This document shows positions 43,475 to 51,964 of a stretch of 64,000 bases of DNA, piece by piece (position 1 is the first letter of the stretch; each line of letters starts with the position of its first letter). This DNA comes from Bordetella parapertussis (GTDB lineage Bacteria; Pseudomonadota; Gammaproteobacteria; Burkholderiales; SG8-41). The stretch is taken from NCBI GenBank assembly GCA_945861275.1, contig CAMATZ010000023.1, positions 24,955 to 88,954 on the forward strand. The letters run 5' to 3'. A program made the translations under genes and the position numbers. The notes under the pieces are model-generated. The model was not told where the DNA came from, ran no database searches, and saw only the letters and a list, made by a program, of their open reading frames with translations.

Positions 43475-44650
43475 ATGGACTTCGCACTCAACGAAGAACA
43501 AAGCCGCTGGCAAAATGAAGCCCGCCATTTCGCCAGGGAAGTACTGCTGCCCGCCTCGCTCAAGCGCGACCAGATCGAAGGCGGCCGCGAGCCGTGGGAC
43601 TGGGACATCATCAAAGCCGGTTCCAAAATCGGCTTTCGCACCTTTACTGTGCCCAAAGACCTCGGTGGCATCGGCGCTGATTTCGTAACACAGGGCATCG
43701 TGATGGCGGAGCTGGCCAAAGGCGACAGCGCGATGTCCAAAGCCTTCAGCCAGAACTGGAAATGGAGCCACCTGATCGCTGAGTTCTGCACCAAGGATCA
43801 GAAGGATCGCTTTCTTAAACCGTTTCTCGCTGACGACACCTATGTCATTGGCTCGGCCAGCACCGAGCCCAACTCGGGCTCCGACAACCGCTTTCCGCCG
43901 GCGGACGTCACCTCGGGCTTTCACGTCAAGGCCGAGCGCAAGGGCGACGAGTGGATACTCAACGGCGAAAAAACCTTTATCGCCAACGGCTCGGTGGGCA
44001 AACTGTTTTTTGTGAATACGCGCTCCGATACCAGCGTGGTGGCGCGCGAAGGCACCACCGTGTTCATGGTGCCGCTGGGCACACCGGGCTTTCGCATCGG
44101 CAAGGTGTTCAACAAGGCCGGCTGGCGCTTTTACCAAAACGCTGAACTCATCTTCGAGAACGCGCGCGTGCCGCACGCCAACCTCGTGGGTGAACCGCAC
44201 AAGGGACAAAAAGTGCGCAGTGGTGTGGCCGCCGAATTCAGCGATTTCGAACTCGCCGCCAATGCCCTCGGCATCTGCGACGCGGCGACTGAGTACGCGA
44301 TGCAGTTCGCCAAAAAAGAAAAACGCGCCGGCAAAGCGCTATGGGATCATCAACTGGTGCAACTGAATGTTCACGAAATGCACATGCTCACCGAAACACT
44401 GCGCTCGTACGTGATGCGCACCGCGTGGGACATGGACACCAAAGTGCACGGTTCGTTAAGCCCGGTGCTGGTGATGGCCTATGCCTCGGATGTGCTGCAA
44501 CGGGTGACGCGCCTGAACATGGAAGTACACGGTGTGCGCGGCGGCATGATGGACGCAATGACGCAAAAGCTGGTGCGCGACAGCATCATCTGGACCCATC
44601 TGGCGGGCGACAACACGCAGCGCCTCAAGGCCGTGCGGCGAATGAAATAG
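43475..44650 (+). CDS. Acyl-CoA dehydrogenase family protein
   Basis: This 391-residue flavoenzyme has the acyl-CoA dehydrogenase layout: an N-terminal helical domain (DFALNEEQSRWQNEARHFA), the middle beta-domain with GSASTEPNSGSD and WILNGEKTFIANG, and a C-terminal helical bundle containing MEVHGVRGGMMDAMTQKLVRDS. The final part replaces the more usual YGGxGYxxEYPVERxxRDA, so the exact base Glu is not obvious. TTAAGGAAA lies about eight bases before the ATG. It is cytoplasmic and would oxidise an acyl-CoA at the alpha-beta bond. It faces the periplasmic MBL hydrolase gene, with a strong hairpin between them. Confidence 0.88.
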   Translation: MDFALNEEQSRWQNEARHFAREVLLPASLKRDQIEGGREPWDWDIIKAGSKIGFRTFTVPKDLGGIGADFVTQGIVMAELAKGDSAMSKAFSQNWKWSHLIAEFCTKDQKDRFLKPFLADDTYVIGSASTEPNSGSDNRFPPADVTSGFHVKAERKGDEWILNGEKTFIANGSVGKLFFVNTRSDTSVVAREGTTVFMVPLGTPGFRIGKVFNKAGWRFYQNAELIFENARVPHANLVGEPHKGQKVRSGVAAEFSDFELAANALGICDAATEYAMQFAKKEKRAGKALWDHQLVQLNVHEMHMLTETLRSYVMRTAWDMDTKVHGSLSPVLVMAYASDVLQRVTRLNMEVHGVRGGMMDAMTQKLVRDSIIWTHLAGDNTQRLKAVRRMK

Positions 44651-44703
44651 TTAGCGCGGTTGAAGCCCACTTTTTCACAGCGGGGTTCAATGCGTCGCCT
44701 GGT

Positions 44704-44744
44704 GATTGAGCGCCGGCAACGCTCTGGCGCACCGGCGCTCAATC
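44704..44744. terminator. Strong hairpin between convergent genes
   Basis: GATTGAGCGCCGG and CCGGCGCTCAATC form a perfect 13-bp stem with a 15-base loop in the gap between the acyl-CoA dehydrogenase and the MBL gene. It lacks a T-tract on either side, but position and strength suggest a bidirectional terminator. Confidence 0.55.
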
Positions 44745-44753
44745 CCGTGTGTG

Positions 44754-45638
44754 TTAAGTCCCGCGACCCCACAGCCCGCAATAACGCCGCAGCACAAACT
44801 GCAAGCCGCCTTCATATCCCGGCATGCTCGCGTATTTCGGCAACTTCAATTCTTTCTCAACCGGGTCCCAGCACTTGCCTTGCTGCGCTTCTGCTTTGAC
44901 CACGGCCGATGCGTCCTGCATCAGCGTGAGCAGATTCTGCACGTCCTTCTTGGTGCCCAACCTTCCACCGACGCCGGGATGGCCGGGGATCAGCCGCTCC
45001 CACTCCATCGCGTGCAATTTTTGCAGGAACTCCTCCCACTCGATCGGATAGGAGTCGATCATGCCGCGTCCCGGAAACTGCCCGACAGGAACGGTATCGA
45101 CAGTGAAAATAATTTTCTCCTTGGGCAGCCGGATCACCGCCGTGGTGTCGCCGTGATTGAGACCCATGTAAATCATTTCGACCGTGGTGCCGCCGAGCGT
45201 AATGGTTTTGGTATTGTCGAAAGTTTCGTCGGGCAGCACGGTATGCGGGTCCTGCAATTGCACGAGGCGCTCTTTGGTGCGCCGGTGTGCGATGAATTTG
45301 GCGCCCGCATCCTTGAACGGCTTGCCGCCGGCGATGTGGTCAAAGTGATGATGGCTGTAGAGCACATACTTGATCGGCTTGTCGGTGATTTTTTTGATTT
45401 CTGCGAGATAGGTTTGCACCGCCTGCGGACGACCATAGCCGATAGGATCAGTGACGATTACGCCGACAGGCGTGACAATGAACATCGACAGCGAGTTCTG
45501 GTAACGGAAGGTGTAGACACCGTCAGTGCCTGCGACCTTGGCGGTTTCAAACATGGGCTTTTGTTGTGCGTGGGCGGGCAACGCTTGCAAGACCGCTGCA
45601 ACGATGATGCCTGCGATGATGGGGAAAACACGAGACAT
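44754..45638 (-). CDS. Periplasmic metallo-beta-lactamase-fold hydrolase
   Basis: This 294-residue protein has a signal peptide (VFPIIAGIIVAAVLQALPAHA) and the MBL zinc motif HHHFDH at 96-101. It also has GLNHGDTTAVI (about 180) for the third zinc ligand His and an IPGHPGVGG (about 238) for the last. The domain runs to about residue 245. It is a quinoprotein-relay or SoxH-like type of exported MBL hydrolase, with an unknown substrate. The signal peptide and ATG fit, and GGAGCAAG lies just before the start. It is convergent with the acyl-CoA dehydrogenase gene. Confidence 0.87.
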   Translation of the reverse strand: MSRVFPIIAGIIVAAVLQALPAHAQQKPMFETAKVAGTDGVYTFRYQNSLSMFIVTPVGVIVTDPIGYGRPQAVQTYLAEIKKITDKPIKYVLYSHHHFDHIAGGKPFKDAGAKFIAHRRTKERLVQLQDPHTVLPDETFDNTKTITLGGTTVEMIYMGLNHGDTTAVIRLPKEKIIFTVDTVPVGQFPGRGMIDSYPIEWEEFLQKLHAMEWERLIPGHPGVGGRLGTKKDVQNLLTLMQDASAVVKAEAQQGKCWDPVEKELKLPKYASMPGYEGGLQFVLRRYCGLWGRGT

Positions 45639-45921
45639 GCTTGCTCCTTATAGTGATGACGTACGCGACAGAAAATCGTGAACAGCGGACCAACGATACA
45701 GCGCGCTTAGCATACCTGTTTTCACCGGGGCAGCGCTGCGTTTTTCATGGTGCGGACGATCAACGCTTAAAAATAGACTTTAAAAACAAATACTTACAAT
45801 GTAACGATAGCGACAGCCGCAGCTTCACACGCATTGCGCCAGCGTGCTTGCGAATTAGTATTGACAGCACTGGGCCAGTCGTAACACCATTTTCGCCATG
45901 AACCTAACCAGGGAGAAAGAC

Positions 45922-46635
45922 ATGCGTGCAATCAAACAGATTTTGTTGGTCACTTCAGCGGCGATGCTGTCCGCGGTGCTGTTGCAAGGCTGCGGCAAGA
46001 GCCGCGAGCAGGAGGCCGCCGAAGCCGCTGCCACGAAAATGGCAGAGGCGATGAAGTCCGCCAAGGCGGGCGCGCCGCAAACGCCAGAACAGGCATTGAA
46101 GCAGGGTGCAGACGCGATGGCTGCCGCAGCGGGGGCGATGATGAGCGGCGGCAAGGGCGCCGTGGAGCCGGTGGATTTCCGTGAGCTGCAAACCCTGTTG
46201 CCTGAAGCCCTGGGCGCACTGAAACGCGGCGAGGTCAAAGGGGAGAAAGCCGGCGCCATGGGCATCAAGGTGTCGAATGCCGAGGCGGTGTACAGCGCGG
46301 GAGGCGAGGCGAGCATCCGGCTGAAGATCGTCGACAGCGGCTCCATGAGCGGGTTTGCCGGGATGGCCGGCGCGGCGTGGATGATGGTCGATATCGATCG
46401 TGAAAGCAGTTCGGGTTACGAGAAAACCTCCACTGCGGCCGGGCGCAAAACTTATGAGAAATGGGATAAGGAAGGCAAGCGCGGCGAAGTCAACATGGTC
46501 GTCGCTTCACGCTTCATCATCGAGATACGCGGCGACGGCATCGACATGAAGGACCTCAAACAGGCCGCCGCGGCGCTGGACTACAAGAAGCTCGAAGCTT
46601 TAACGAGTGCTGCACCGGTGGCGGCGGCGAAATAA
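45922..46635 (+). CDS. Lipoprotein of unknown function
   Basis: The 237-residue product from the ATG at 45922 has a GGGAGAAAG ribosome site, preferred to an ATG eight codons upstream. A lipobox LLQGC (Cys24) ends the signal peptide, so it should be lipid-anchored. Residues about 30-85 are Ala- and Lys-rich helix. The rest is a mixed alpha-beta domain with VDFRELQTLLPEALGALKRG, and a C-terminal pair VASRFIIEIRGDGIDM then KQAAAALDYKKLEAL. The pattern 'FRELxxLLPxxLxG' is found in several uncharacterised proteobacterial lipoproteins. Its last base is 8 bp from a convergent Bug gene. Confidence 0.75.
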   Translation: MRAIKQILLVTSAAMLSAVLLQGCGKSREQEAAEAAATKMAEAMKSAKAGAPQTPEQALKQGADAMAAAAGAMMSGGKGAVEPVDFRELQTLLPEALGALKRGEVKGEKAGAMGIKVSNAEAVYSAGGEASIRLKIVDSGSMSGFAGMAGAAWMMVDIDRESSSGYEKTSTAAGRKTYEKWDKEGKRGEVNMVVASRFIIEIRGDGIDMKDLKQAAAALDYKKLEALTSAAPVAAAK

Positions 46636-46643
46636 ACGGCGCG

Positions 46644-47600
46644 CTACTCCACGCGTATCTTCGCATCGCGGATCACGCGCGCCCACTTTTCGGTTTCGCT
46701 CTTGAGGAAGGCGCGAAATTCGGACGGGGTGCTGGTCACGGCATCGATGCCGACCCTGGCCAGTTGCTTCACCACCTCGGGCGCATGCATGATCCTCAAC
46801 AACTCGCCATGCAAGCGCTCGGTGATATCGGCGCGGACGCCGGCTGGGGCGACGATGCCGTACCAGGCGTCCATCACCAGTTCAGGATAGCCTGATTCGC
46901 CCGATGTCGGCACATTGGGTATGGTGGGTTGCCGTTTGTTTGCCAGTACCGCCAGCCCGCGCAGCCGGTTGCTGTTGACGAAAGGAATCGTCGCCGGCAC
47001 GGTGACGGTAACGACGTCGATTTCGCCGCTCAGAATGTGCGTGAGCGCGATGCTGGCGCCTTTGTAGGGCACATGTACGATATCGATTTTCGCAATCGAT
47101 TTGAACAGCTCGCTGGCCAGGTGATTGCCCGAGCCGACGCCGCCCGAGCCGTAGCTCAATTTGCCCGGACTGGCCAGCGCGAGCGCCACCAGTTGTTTCA
47201 TGTTCTGCGCCGGCACCGAGGGATGTGTCACCAGCACATTGGGCATGTTGGCGACCTGGCTGATCGGCTGAAAATCGCGCAGCAGCACGTAGCTGAGTTT
47301 CTTGTAGAGCGAAGGCGTGATGGTGGTGGAAGAACTCGCAAGCATCAGGGTGTAACCGTCAGGCGCGGATTTCGCGGTGATTTCGCCGCCGATGGTGCCG
47401 CCCGCACCGGGACGAAAATCCGCATAGGCGGCCTGACCCAATGCCGCGCCGAGTTTTTCAGCGACCAGCAGCCCCAGTATCTGCGACGCGCCGGTGGGAA
47501 AAGGCACCACCAGACGGATGGTTTTTTCCGGGTATTTTTGCGCGGCGGCGGGCAGCGCGCAGGCGAGCAAGAGCATGGCGGTGATGCGGGCAATTTTCAT
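46644..47600 (-). CDS. Bug/TctC-family periplasmic solute-binding protein (copy 10)
   Basis: This 318-residue receptor, read from the ATG at 47600, has a signal peptide (IARITAMLLLACALPAAAQ) and then YPEKTIRLVVPFPTGASQIL. The ligand loop TGASQ differs from the usual PGG. The middle motif DIVHVPYKGASIALTHILSG is canonical. A GTG nine codons upstream is possible but would add polar residues before the signal. It is divergent from copy 11, with 184 bp between them, and convergent with the lipoprotein gene. Confidence 0.87.
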   Translation of the reverse strand: MKIARITAMLLLACALPAAAQKYPEKTIRLVVPFPTGASQILGLLVAEKLGAALGQAAYADFRPGAGGTIGGEITAKSAPDGYTLMLASSSTTITPSLYKKLSYVLLRDFQPISQVANMPNVLVTHPSVPAQNMKQLVALALASPGKLSYGSGGVGSGNHLASELFKSIAKIDIVHVPYKGASIALTHILSGEIDVVTVTVPATIPFVNSNRLRGLAVLANKRQPTIPNVPTSGESGYPELVMDAWYGIVAPAGVRADITERLHGELLRIMHAPEVVKQLARVGIDAVTSTPSEFRAFLKSETEKWARVIRDAKIRVE

Positions 47601-47784
47601 CGTGGAGTGGCGATTCGTGATGAGCACACGGGCAACTTATACCGCTTGCGCCCGGCGTTCGCAATGCCGGGCTGCACTGTTTCCGGCGCGGCGAATCGGC
47701 GTAAACTTCCACGCGGCGGGATTAGCCGGCATTCGAATGTGATGAAGCCAGACCGGAGCCCCGGTTCATTGGAGGGAGAAAATA

Positions 47785-48759
47785 ATGCGGGTGCGTTGCA
47801 GTTTTGCGTGGCCATGTGCGATGACGTTGACGAGTATCTGCGCGCCGGGTTTCGCGCAGGACCCTTCGCTAAGCTCAGGGCAGGCCTATCCCCACAAGCT
47901 GGTGCGCATCGTCACACTCGCCCCCGGCGGCGGCTCGGATGTGGTGGCACGCCTGATCTCGCCGTCGTTGTCCGAAGCGCTGGGCCAGCAGGTAATCGTG
48001 GAGAATCGCGGCTCCATCGCGGGCGAAATCGTGGCCAAGGCCGCGGCCGACGGCTACACCCTGCTGCTCGAAGGCACGCCGCTGTGGATACTGCCGTTGT
48101 TTCGTACTGTGCCGTGGGATGCGCTGAAGGATTTTGCGCCCATCGCGTTGATCATCAGCACGCCTAACGTGCTGGTGGTGCATCCGTCGCTGCCGGTGAG
48201 GACGGTGGCACAACTCATTGCGCTGGCCAAAGCGCGTCCCGGCCAGTTGAATTACGCGGCGGGCACCATCGGCGCCAATCCGCATCTGGCGGCGGAGCTT
48301 TTCAAGAGCATGGTGGGCGTGAATATCGTGCAGGTGGCGTACAAGGGCACCGGCCCCGGTGTGATCGGACTGATGGGCGGGGAAGTGGAACTGATGTTTC
48401 CCAATGCCGGTTCGGCGCTGCCTTACATCAAGTCCGGGCGCTTGCGCGCACTGGGTGTGGCGAGTCTGCAGCCCTCGGCGCTGGTGCCTGGCGTGCCCAC
48501 GGTCGCGGCTACCGTGCCGGGATTTGAAGCGATCTCGTCGCAAGGCCTGCTTGCGCCCGCGAACACCCCGGCGGCCATTGTGAACCGGCTGAATCGCGAA
48601 TTGTTGCGTGTGCTGAACCGGTCCGAATTGAAGGAACGGTTTTTGAACGCCGGCATGGAAATCGCGGGCGGCACCGCGGAAGCATTTTCCGGGAAGATGA
48701 AATCGGATATCGCGAAATACACCCAGCTGGTGAAAGAATCGCGGATAAAACAAAATTGA
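47785..48759 (+). CDS. Bug/TctC-family periplasmic solute-binding protein (copy 11)
   Basis: This 324-residue receptor has a GGAGGGAG just before its ATG. Its signal peptide ends at GFAQ (about residue 25), and eight extra residues (DPSLSSGQ) separate it from AYPHKLVRIVTLAPGGGSDV. Their DNA is a 24-bp insertion at the same codon junction as in copy 1. The middle motif NIVQVAYKGTGPGVIGLMGG and the late VPTVAATVPGFEA are recognisable. The protein lacks about five residues after ENRG (SIAGEIVAKA), where siblings have PGAGG, so the ligand pocket differs. Confidence 0.87.
   Translation: MRVRCSFAWPCAMTLTSICAPGFAQDPSLSSGQAYPHKLVRIVTLAPGGGSDVVARLISPSLSEALGQQVIVENRGSIAGEIVAKAAADGYTLLLEGTPLWILPLFRTVPWDALKDFAPIALIISTPNVLVVHPSLPVRTVAQLIALAKARPGQLNYAAGTIGANPHLAAELFKSMVGVNIVQVAYKGTGPGVIGLMGGEVELMFPNAGSALPYIKSGRLRALGVASLQPSALVPGVPTVAATVPGFEAISSQGLLAPANTPAAIVNRLNRELLRVLNRSELKERFLNAGMEIAGGTAEAFSGKMKSDIAKYTQLVKESRIKQN
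47860..47883 (+). repeat. 24-bp insertion at the signal-peptide junction, copy 2
   Basis: The core CTTCGCTAAGCTCAGGGCAG (47864-47883) is in frame between the codons for AQ and AYPHK. It matches the insert at 382-401 in 15 of 20 bases, in the same orientation and with the same 24-bp length. Confidence 0.6.
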
Positions 48760-48805
48760 ACCGATATCCGACAGGTGTTCGTTTTTAAACGCGATTGCGT
48801 AAGGG

Positions 48806-49771
48806 CTATTTCGCCATCCCCAGCGCAATCAGCGTGCGCCGGTAAGCTTCGAGTTCCCGTTCCAGAAACGCCGGCAGTTCGCGGTGGCCGATGGTATCGA
48901 CGGTCCAGAAATTAAAATCGACGGCTTTTTTCACCTCGTCGCTTTTCATGGCGCTGGTCAGTGCCTGGTCCCAGAAAGCGAGTTGCGCGGCGTCCATGCC
49001 GCGCGGCCCGAAGATGGTGTAGAACACGTTGGCGGTGACATCAACCCCTTGTTCGCGCATGGTGGGCACGTTGGCGAGGATGCCGCCATGCCGCCGCGGA
49101 CCGGCGACACCGATAAAGCGCAACTTGCCCGACTGGGTAAGTTGCATCGCGCTGCCGGGGCTTTGCACGCCGATATCAAGATGCCCGCCCGCCACCTGTA
49201 TCGCGGTGTCGGTGCCGGAGTTAAACACCACGACCTTGATTTTGGTGGGATCGGCGCCCGCCAGGCGCGCAACCTCCGCCACGGAAATATGAATCGGGTT
49301 GCCGGCCGCGGTCGAGATGCCAAACGACAGCGACGCCGGGTCCTTGCGCAGACGCTCGACAATATCGCGCGCACTGGTAATCGGCGAATCGGCGCGCACG
49401 AAATACATCTGAAACTCGTCGAGCAACTTGATGATGGGCGACAACTCGCGCGGTGTCACCGTGCCGCGTCCGGCGGCGAGCGTGGTCAGCCAGCTTGACG
49501 ACGCAAGCCCCAGGTAATGCGGATTGCCGCTATGGGTGTTGAGATAAGCGAACGCGACTGACTGGCCGCCGCCGGGCTTGTTGACCACGTTGACCGGGGT
49601 ATTAACCCGGCCCTCCTGCAGCAGGCGTTGCAGTGTGCGGCCGAGGCGGTCGTTGGCGCCACCGGGCGCAGCACCGACGATGAGTTCGACGGGTTTGTCG
49701 GGCTTCCACGAGGGCGTTTGGGCAGCGCTGAGCAGCGGCATCAACAACAGCAGGGTGAATAAGGTTTTCAT
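48806..49771 (-). CDS. Bug/TctC-family periplasmic solute-binding protein, divergent (copy 12)
   Basis: This 321-residue receptor comes from a more distant branch. After the signal peptide (LFTLLLLMPLLSAAQ) it has WKPDKPVELIVGAAPGGAND and a long RLGRTLQRLLQEGRVNTPVN helix, with VVNKPGGG in place of VxNRPGAG. The middle lacks VPYKGG and has KVVVFNSGTDTAIQVAGGHL. These features are typical of the Bug members that bind larger or neutral ligands. The ATG at 49771 is preferred to one eleven codons upstream. It is downstream of leuD (11 bp), in the PcaC-LeuC-LeuD operon. Confidence 0.87.
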   Translation of the reverse strand: MKTLFTLLLLMPLLSAAQTPSWKPDKPVELIVGAAPGGANDRLGRTLQRLLQEGRVNTPVNVVNKPGGGQSVAFAYLNTHSGNPHYLGLASSSWLTTLAAGRGTVTPRELSPIIKLLDEFQMYFVRADSPITSARDIVERLRKDPASLSFGISTAAGNPIHISVAEVARLAGADPTKIKVVVFNSGTDTAIQVAGGHLDIGVQSPGSAMQLTQSGKLRFIGVAGPRRHGGILANVPTMREQGVDVTANVFYTIFGPRGMDAAQLAFWDQALTSAMKSDEVKKAVDFNFWTVDTIGHRELPAFLERELEAYRRTLIALGMAK

Positions 49772-49782
49772 CGCGTTTCCGG

Positions 49783-50409
49783 TTAAATGATGTGTGCAAG
49801 CCACGGCATGTCCCTGCGGTATTGTGCCTCGAATGCCTCGATCTGCGCCAGATGTTGCAGCGTCACGCCCACATCGTCGAGGCCCTTTAGCAGCCGCTCC
49901 TTGCGGGTGGCGTCGATGTCGAAGGCGTGCGCCGATCCGTCGGGGGCGATGACGAGTTGATGGGGCAAATCAACCGTCATGCGGGCGCCCGGTGCGGCCT
50001 GCAACTGCGCGATCAGGCCGCTGATTACCGAGGATGGCAGCACAATCGTCAGCACGCCGTTTTGCAGGCAATTGCCGCGATACACATCACCGAAGCTCGC
50101 GCCGATCAACGCACGCACGCCGAAATCGAGTGTGGCGTAGGCCGCGCTTTCGCGCGAGGAGCCACAGCCGAAATCGGGACCAGTGACCAACAGGCCGGCG
50201 TTTTGATAGGCCGGATGATTGAGGATGAATTCAGGCCGCGGCTGCTCGTGTTCATCAAAACGCAGATCGTGCAGGAACACCCGCGCATAGTCGCTGTGGC
50301 CGGGGCGGCGCGGCAGCCGCTGAAAACGGCCGGGCACAATCATGCCGGTGTCGATCTTGGCGATATCGAGGGGTGCGGCGACGGCAGTGAGGGTGGTGAA
50401 GGGTGTCAT
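49783..50409 (-). CDS. leuD: 3-isopropylmalate dehydratase-like small subunit
   Basis: This 208-residue protein matches the swivelling small subunit of isopropylmalate isomerase. The start has DTGMIVPGRFQR, and GPDFGCGSSRESAAYATLDFGV is the substrate-specificity loop with the family GxxFGCGSSREHA pattern; Glu-Ser replaces Glu-His here. The later segment IGASFGDVYRGNCLQNGVLTIVLP is canonical. It would pair with the adjacent LeuC-like large subunit. A 124-bp gap with an 85-bp repeat separates the two genes. No leuA or leuB lies nearby, so a catabolic hydro-lyase of related acids is plausible. Confidence 0.87.
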   Translation of the reverse strand: MTPFTTLTAVAAPLDIAKIDTGMIVPGRFQRLPRRPGHSDYARVFLHDLRFDEHEQPRPEFILNHPAYQNAGLLVTGPDFGCGSSRESAAYATLDFGVRALIGASFGDVYRGNCLQNGVLTIVLPSSVISGLIAQLQAAPGARMTVDLPHQLVIAPDGSAHAFDIDATRKERLLKGLDDVGVTLQHLAQIEAFEAQYRRDMPWLAHII

Positions 50410-50434
50410 TGAAGGGCGTTACCTAATGTCAGCG

Positions 50435-50519
50435 GACAGGATTAACAGGAAGGTAATCGGGATAAGAGCAGATGACATGCGGCCCTTGTTCTTATCCTGT
50501 AAATCCTGTTCATCCTGTC
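50435..50519 (-). repeat. 85-bp palindromic repeat, copy B
   Basis: The reverse complement of this segment aligns over its full length with copy A at 39507-39591, including the core AACAAGGGCCGCATGTCATC. It sits in the gap between the LeuC-like and LeuD-like genes. Confidence 0.8.
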
Positions 50520-50533
50520 GAAGTTCAAATGGT

Positions 50534-51958
50534 TTAAACTCGGAATCGACGCACATCGGTCAAATGCCCAGTAACCGCCGCCGCTGCCGCCATCGCCGGA
50601 CTCATCAAGTGCGTGAGCGCGCCCGGCCCCTGGCGGCCTTCGAAATTGCGGTTGGTGGTTGAGGCGCAGCGTTGTCCGGCGGCGACCAGATCTCCATTCG
50701 ATCCGCCGCACATCGAACAACTGGCGTCACGCCACTCGAATCCGGCAGCCAAAAATATTTGATCGAGGCCTTCGCTTTCGGCTTGCCGTTTCACAGCGCT
50801 CGATCCGGGCACCACCATCGCCGGAACTACAGCCTTGCGGCCCTGCACCACCGCGGCCGCCGCGCGCAAATCCTCGATGCGCGCGTTGGTACAGGAGCCG
50901 ATGAACACGCGATTCACAGCAATGCTTGCGAGCGGCGTGCCAGGCGCGAGCTTCATGTAGTGCAGCGCGCGCTGGATGCGCCCGCGTTTATCGGCATCGG
51001 CTATCGCGGCGGGGTCCGGCACCGTGCCGCTGATCGGCGATGAATCTTCCGGGCTGGTGCCCCAACTTACCATCGGCGCCAGTTCAGCGGCGTTCAATGC
51101 GAGTTCGCGGTCAAAACGCGCATCCGCGTCGGAGGGCAAGCTGCGCCAGTAGGCCAGCGCGCGTTCCCAGTCGGCGCCTGCCGGCGCCAGCGGCCGGCCG
51201 TGCAGATAGTTGAACGTGGTGTCGTCGGGGGCGATCATGCCGATGCGCGCACCAGCCTCGATCGACATATTGCAGATGGTCATGCGGCTTTCGATGGACA
51301 TGCCGCGGATGGTAGAGCCCGCGTACTCGACAGCGTGGCCTGCCGCGCCGCCGATGCCGATGCGCGCAATCACCGACAAAATGACGTCCTTGGCGGTGAC
51401 ATGCGCGGGCAGTGCGCCATCGATAACGATGCGCATGGTCTTCGGTTTTTTCTGCCACAAAGTCTGCGTTGCCAGCACATGGCGCAACTGGTTGGATTGG
51501 CCGATGGGTATGGGCAATGCACCCAGCGCGCCGTGCGTCGCGGTATGCGAATCGCAGCAGGCTATCAGCAGCCCCGGCTGCGTCCAACCCAGCTCCGGGC
51601 CGACCACGTGAATAATGCCCTGTCGCGCATGGTGAACACCGTAGTGCTCGATGCCGAATTCGCGCGTGTTTTCATCCAGCAGTTCAACCACGCGCCGGAT
51701 TTCAGCATTGGCGATGCTGGCAGGCGCGGTAGCGCGGTGGGTGGACGGCAGATAATGGTCCGTCACTGCCAGCGTTTGCCGGGGCTTGCGCACCTTGTGG
51801 CCTTCGCTGCGCATCTGATCGAAGGCGAGAAAGGTGCCGCCTTCGTGCACCAGATTGCGGTCCACGAACAGCAGTTCCTCGCCGCCGGCCGCGCTACCAT
51901 CGGCAACGATGACATGCCGCGCCCATACGCGCTCAAACAGTGATAGCGGAGGATGCAT
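50534..51958 (-). CDS. leuC: 3-isopropylmalate dehydratase-like large subunit
   Basis: This 474-residue iron-sulfur hydro-lyase has the three cluster Cys of aconitase enzymes: Cys356 in FIGSCTNARIEDL and Cys414/Cys417 in SCSMCGGSNGD. In true LeuC the last motif is usually CSMCLAMNPD, so this member differs near the substrate pocket. Other matches are HVVGPELGWTQPG with IACCDSHTATHGALGAL. It would form a heterodimer with the LeuD-like subunit and interconvert a hydroxy-diacid by dehydration and hydration. It follows the PcaC-like gene by 6 bp, which indicates an operon. Confidence 0.87.
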   Translation of the reverse strand: MHPPLSLFERVWARHVIVADGSAAGGEELLFVDRNLVHEGGTFLAFDQMRSEGHKVRKPRQTLAVTDHYLPSTHRATAPASIANAEIRRVVELLDENTREFGIEHYGVHHARQGIIHVVGPELGWTQPGLLIACCDSHTATHGALGALPIPIGQSNQLRHVLATQTLWQKKPKTMRIVIDGALPAHVTAKDVILSVIARIGIGGAAGHAVEYAGSTIRGMSIESRMTICNMSIEAGARIGMIAPDDTTFNYLHGRPLAPAGADWERALAYWRSLPSDADARFDRELALNAAELAPMVSWGTSPEDSSPISGTVPDPAAIADADKRGRIQRALHYMKLAPGTPLASIAVNRVFIGSCTNARIEDLRAAAAVVQGRKAVVPAMVVPGSSAVKRQAESEGLDQIFLAAGFEWRDASCSMCGGSNGDLVAAGQRCASTTNRNFEGRQGPGALTHLMSPAMAAAAAVTGHLTDVRRFRV

Positions 51959-51964
51959 TGCGGA

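Noticed and set aside
46929..48167. Plus-strand open frame of 412 codons
   Set aside because: It crosses two real Bug genes on different strands, is rich in Arg and His, and shows no family similarity.
49783..51958. Leucine biosynthesis operon
   Set aside because: There is no leuA or leuB nearby, the motifs are variant, and the neighbours are catabolic and transport genes; the assignment is left open.
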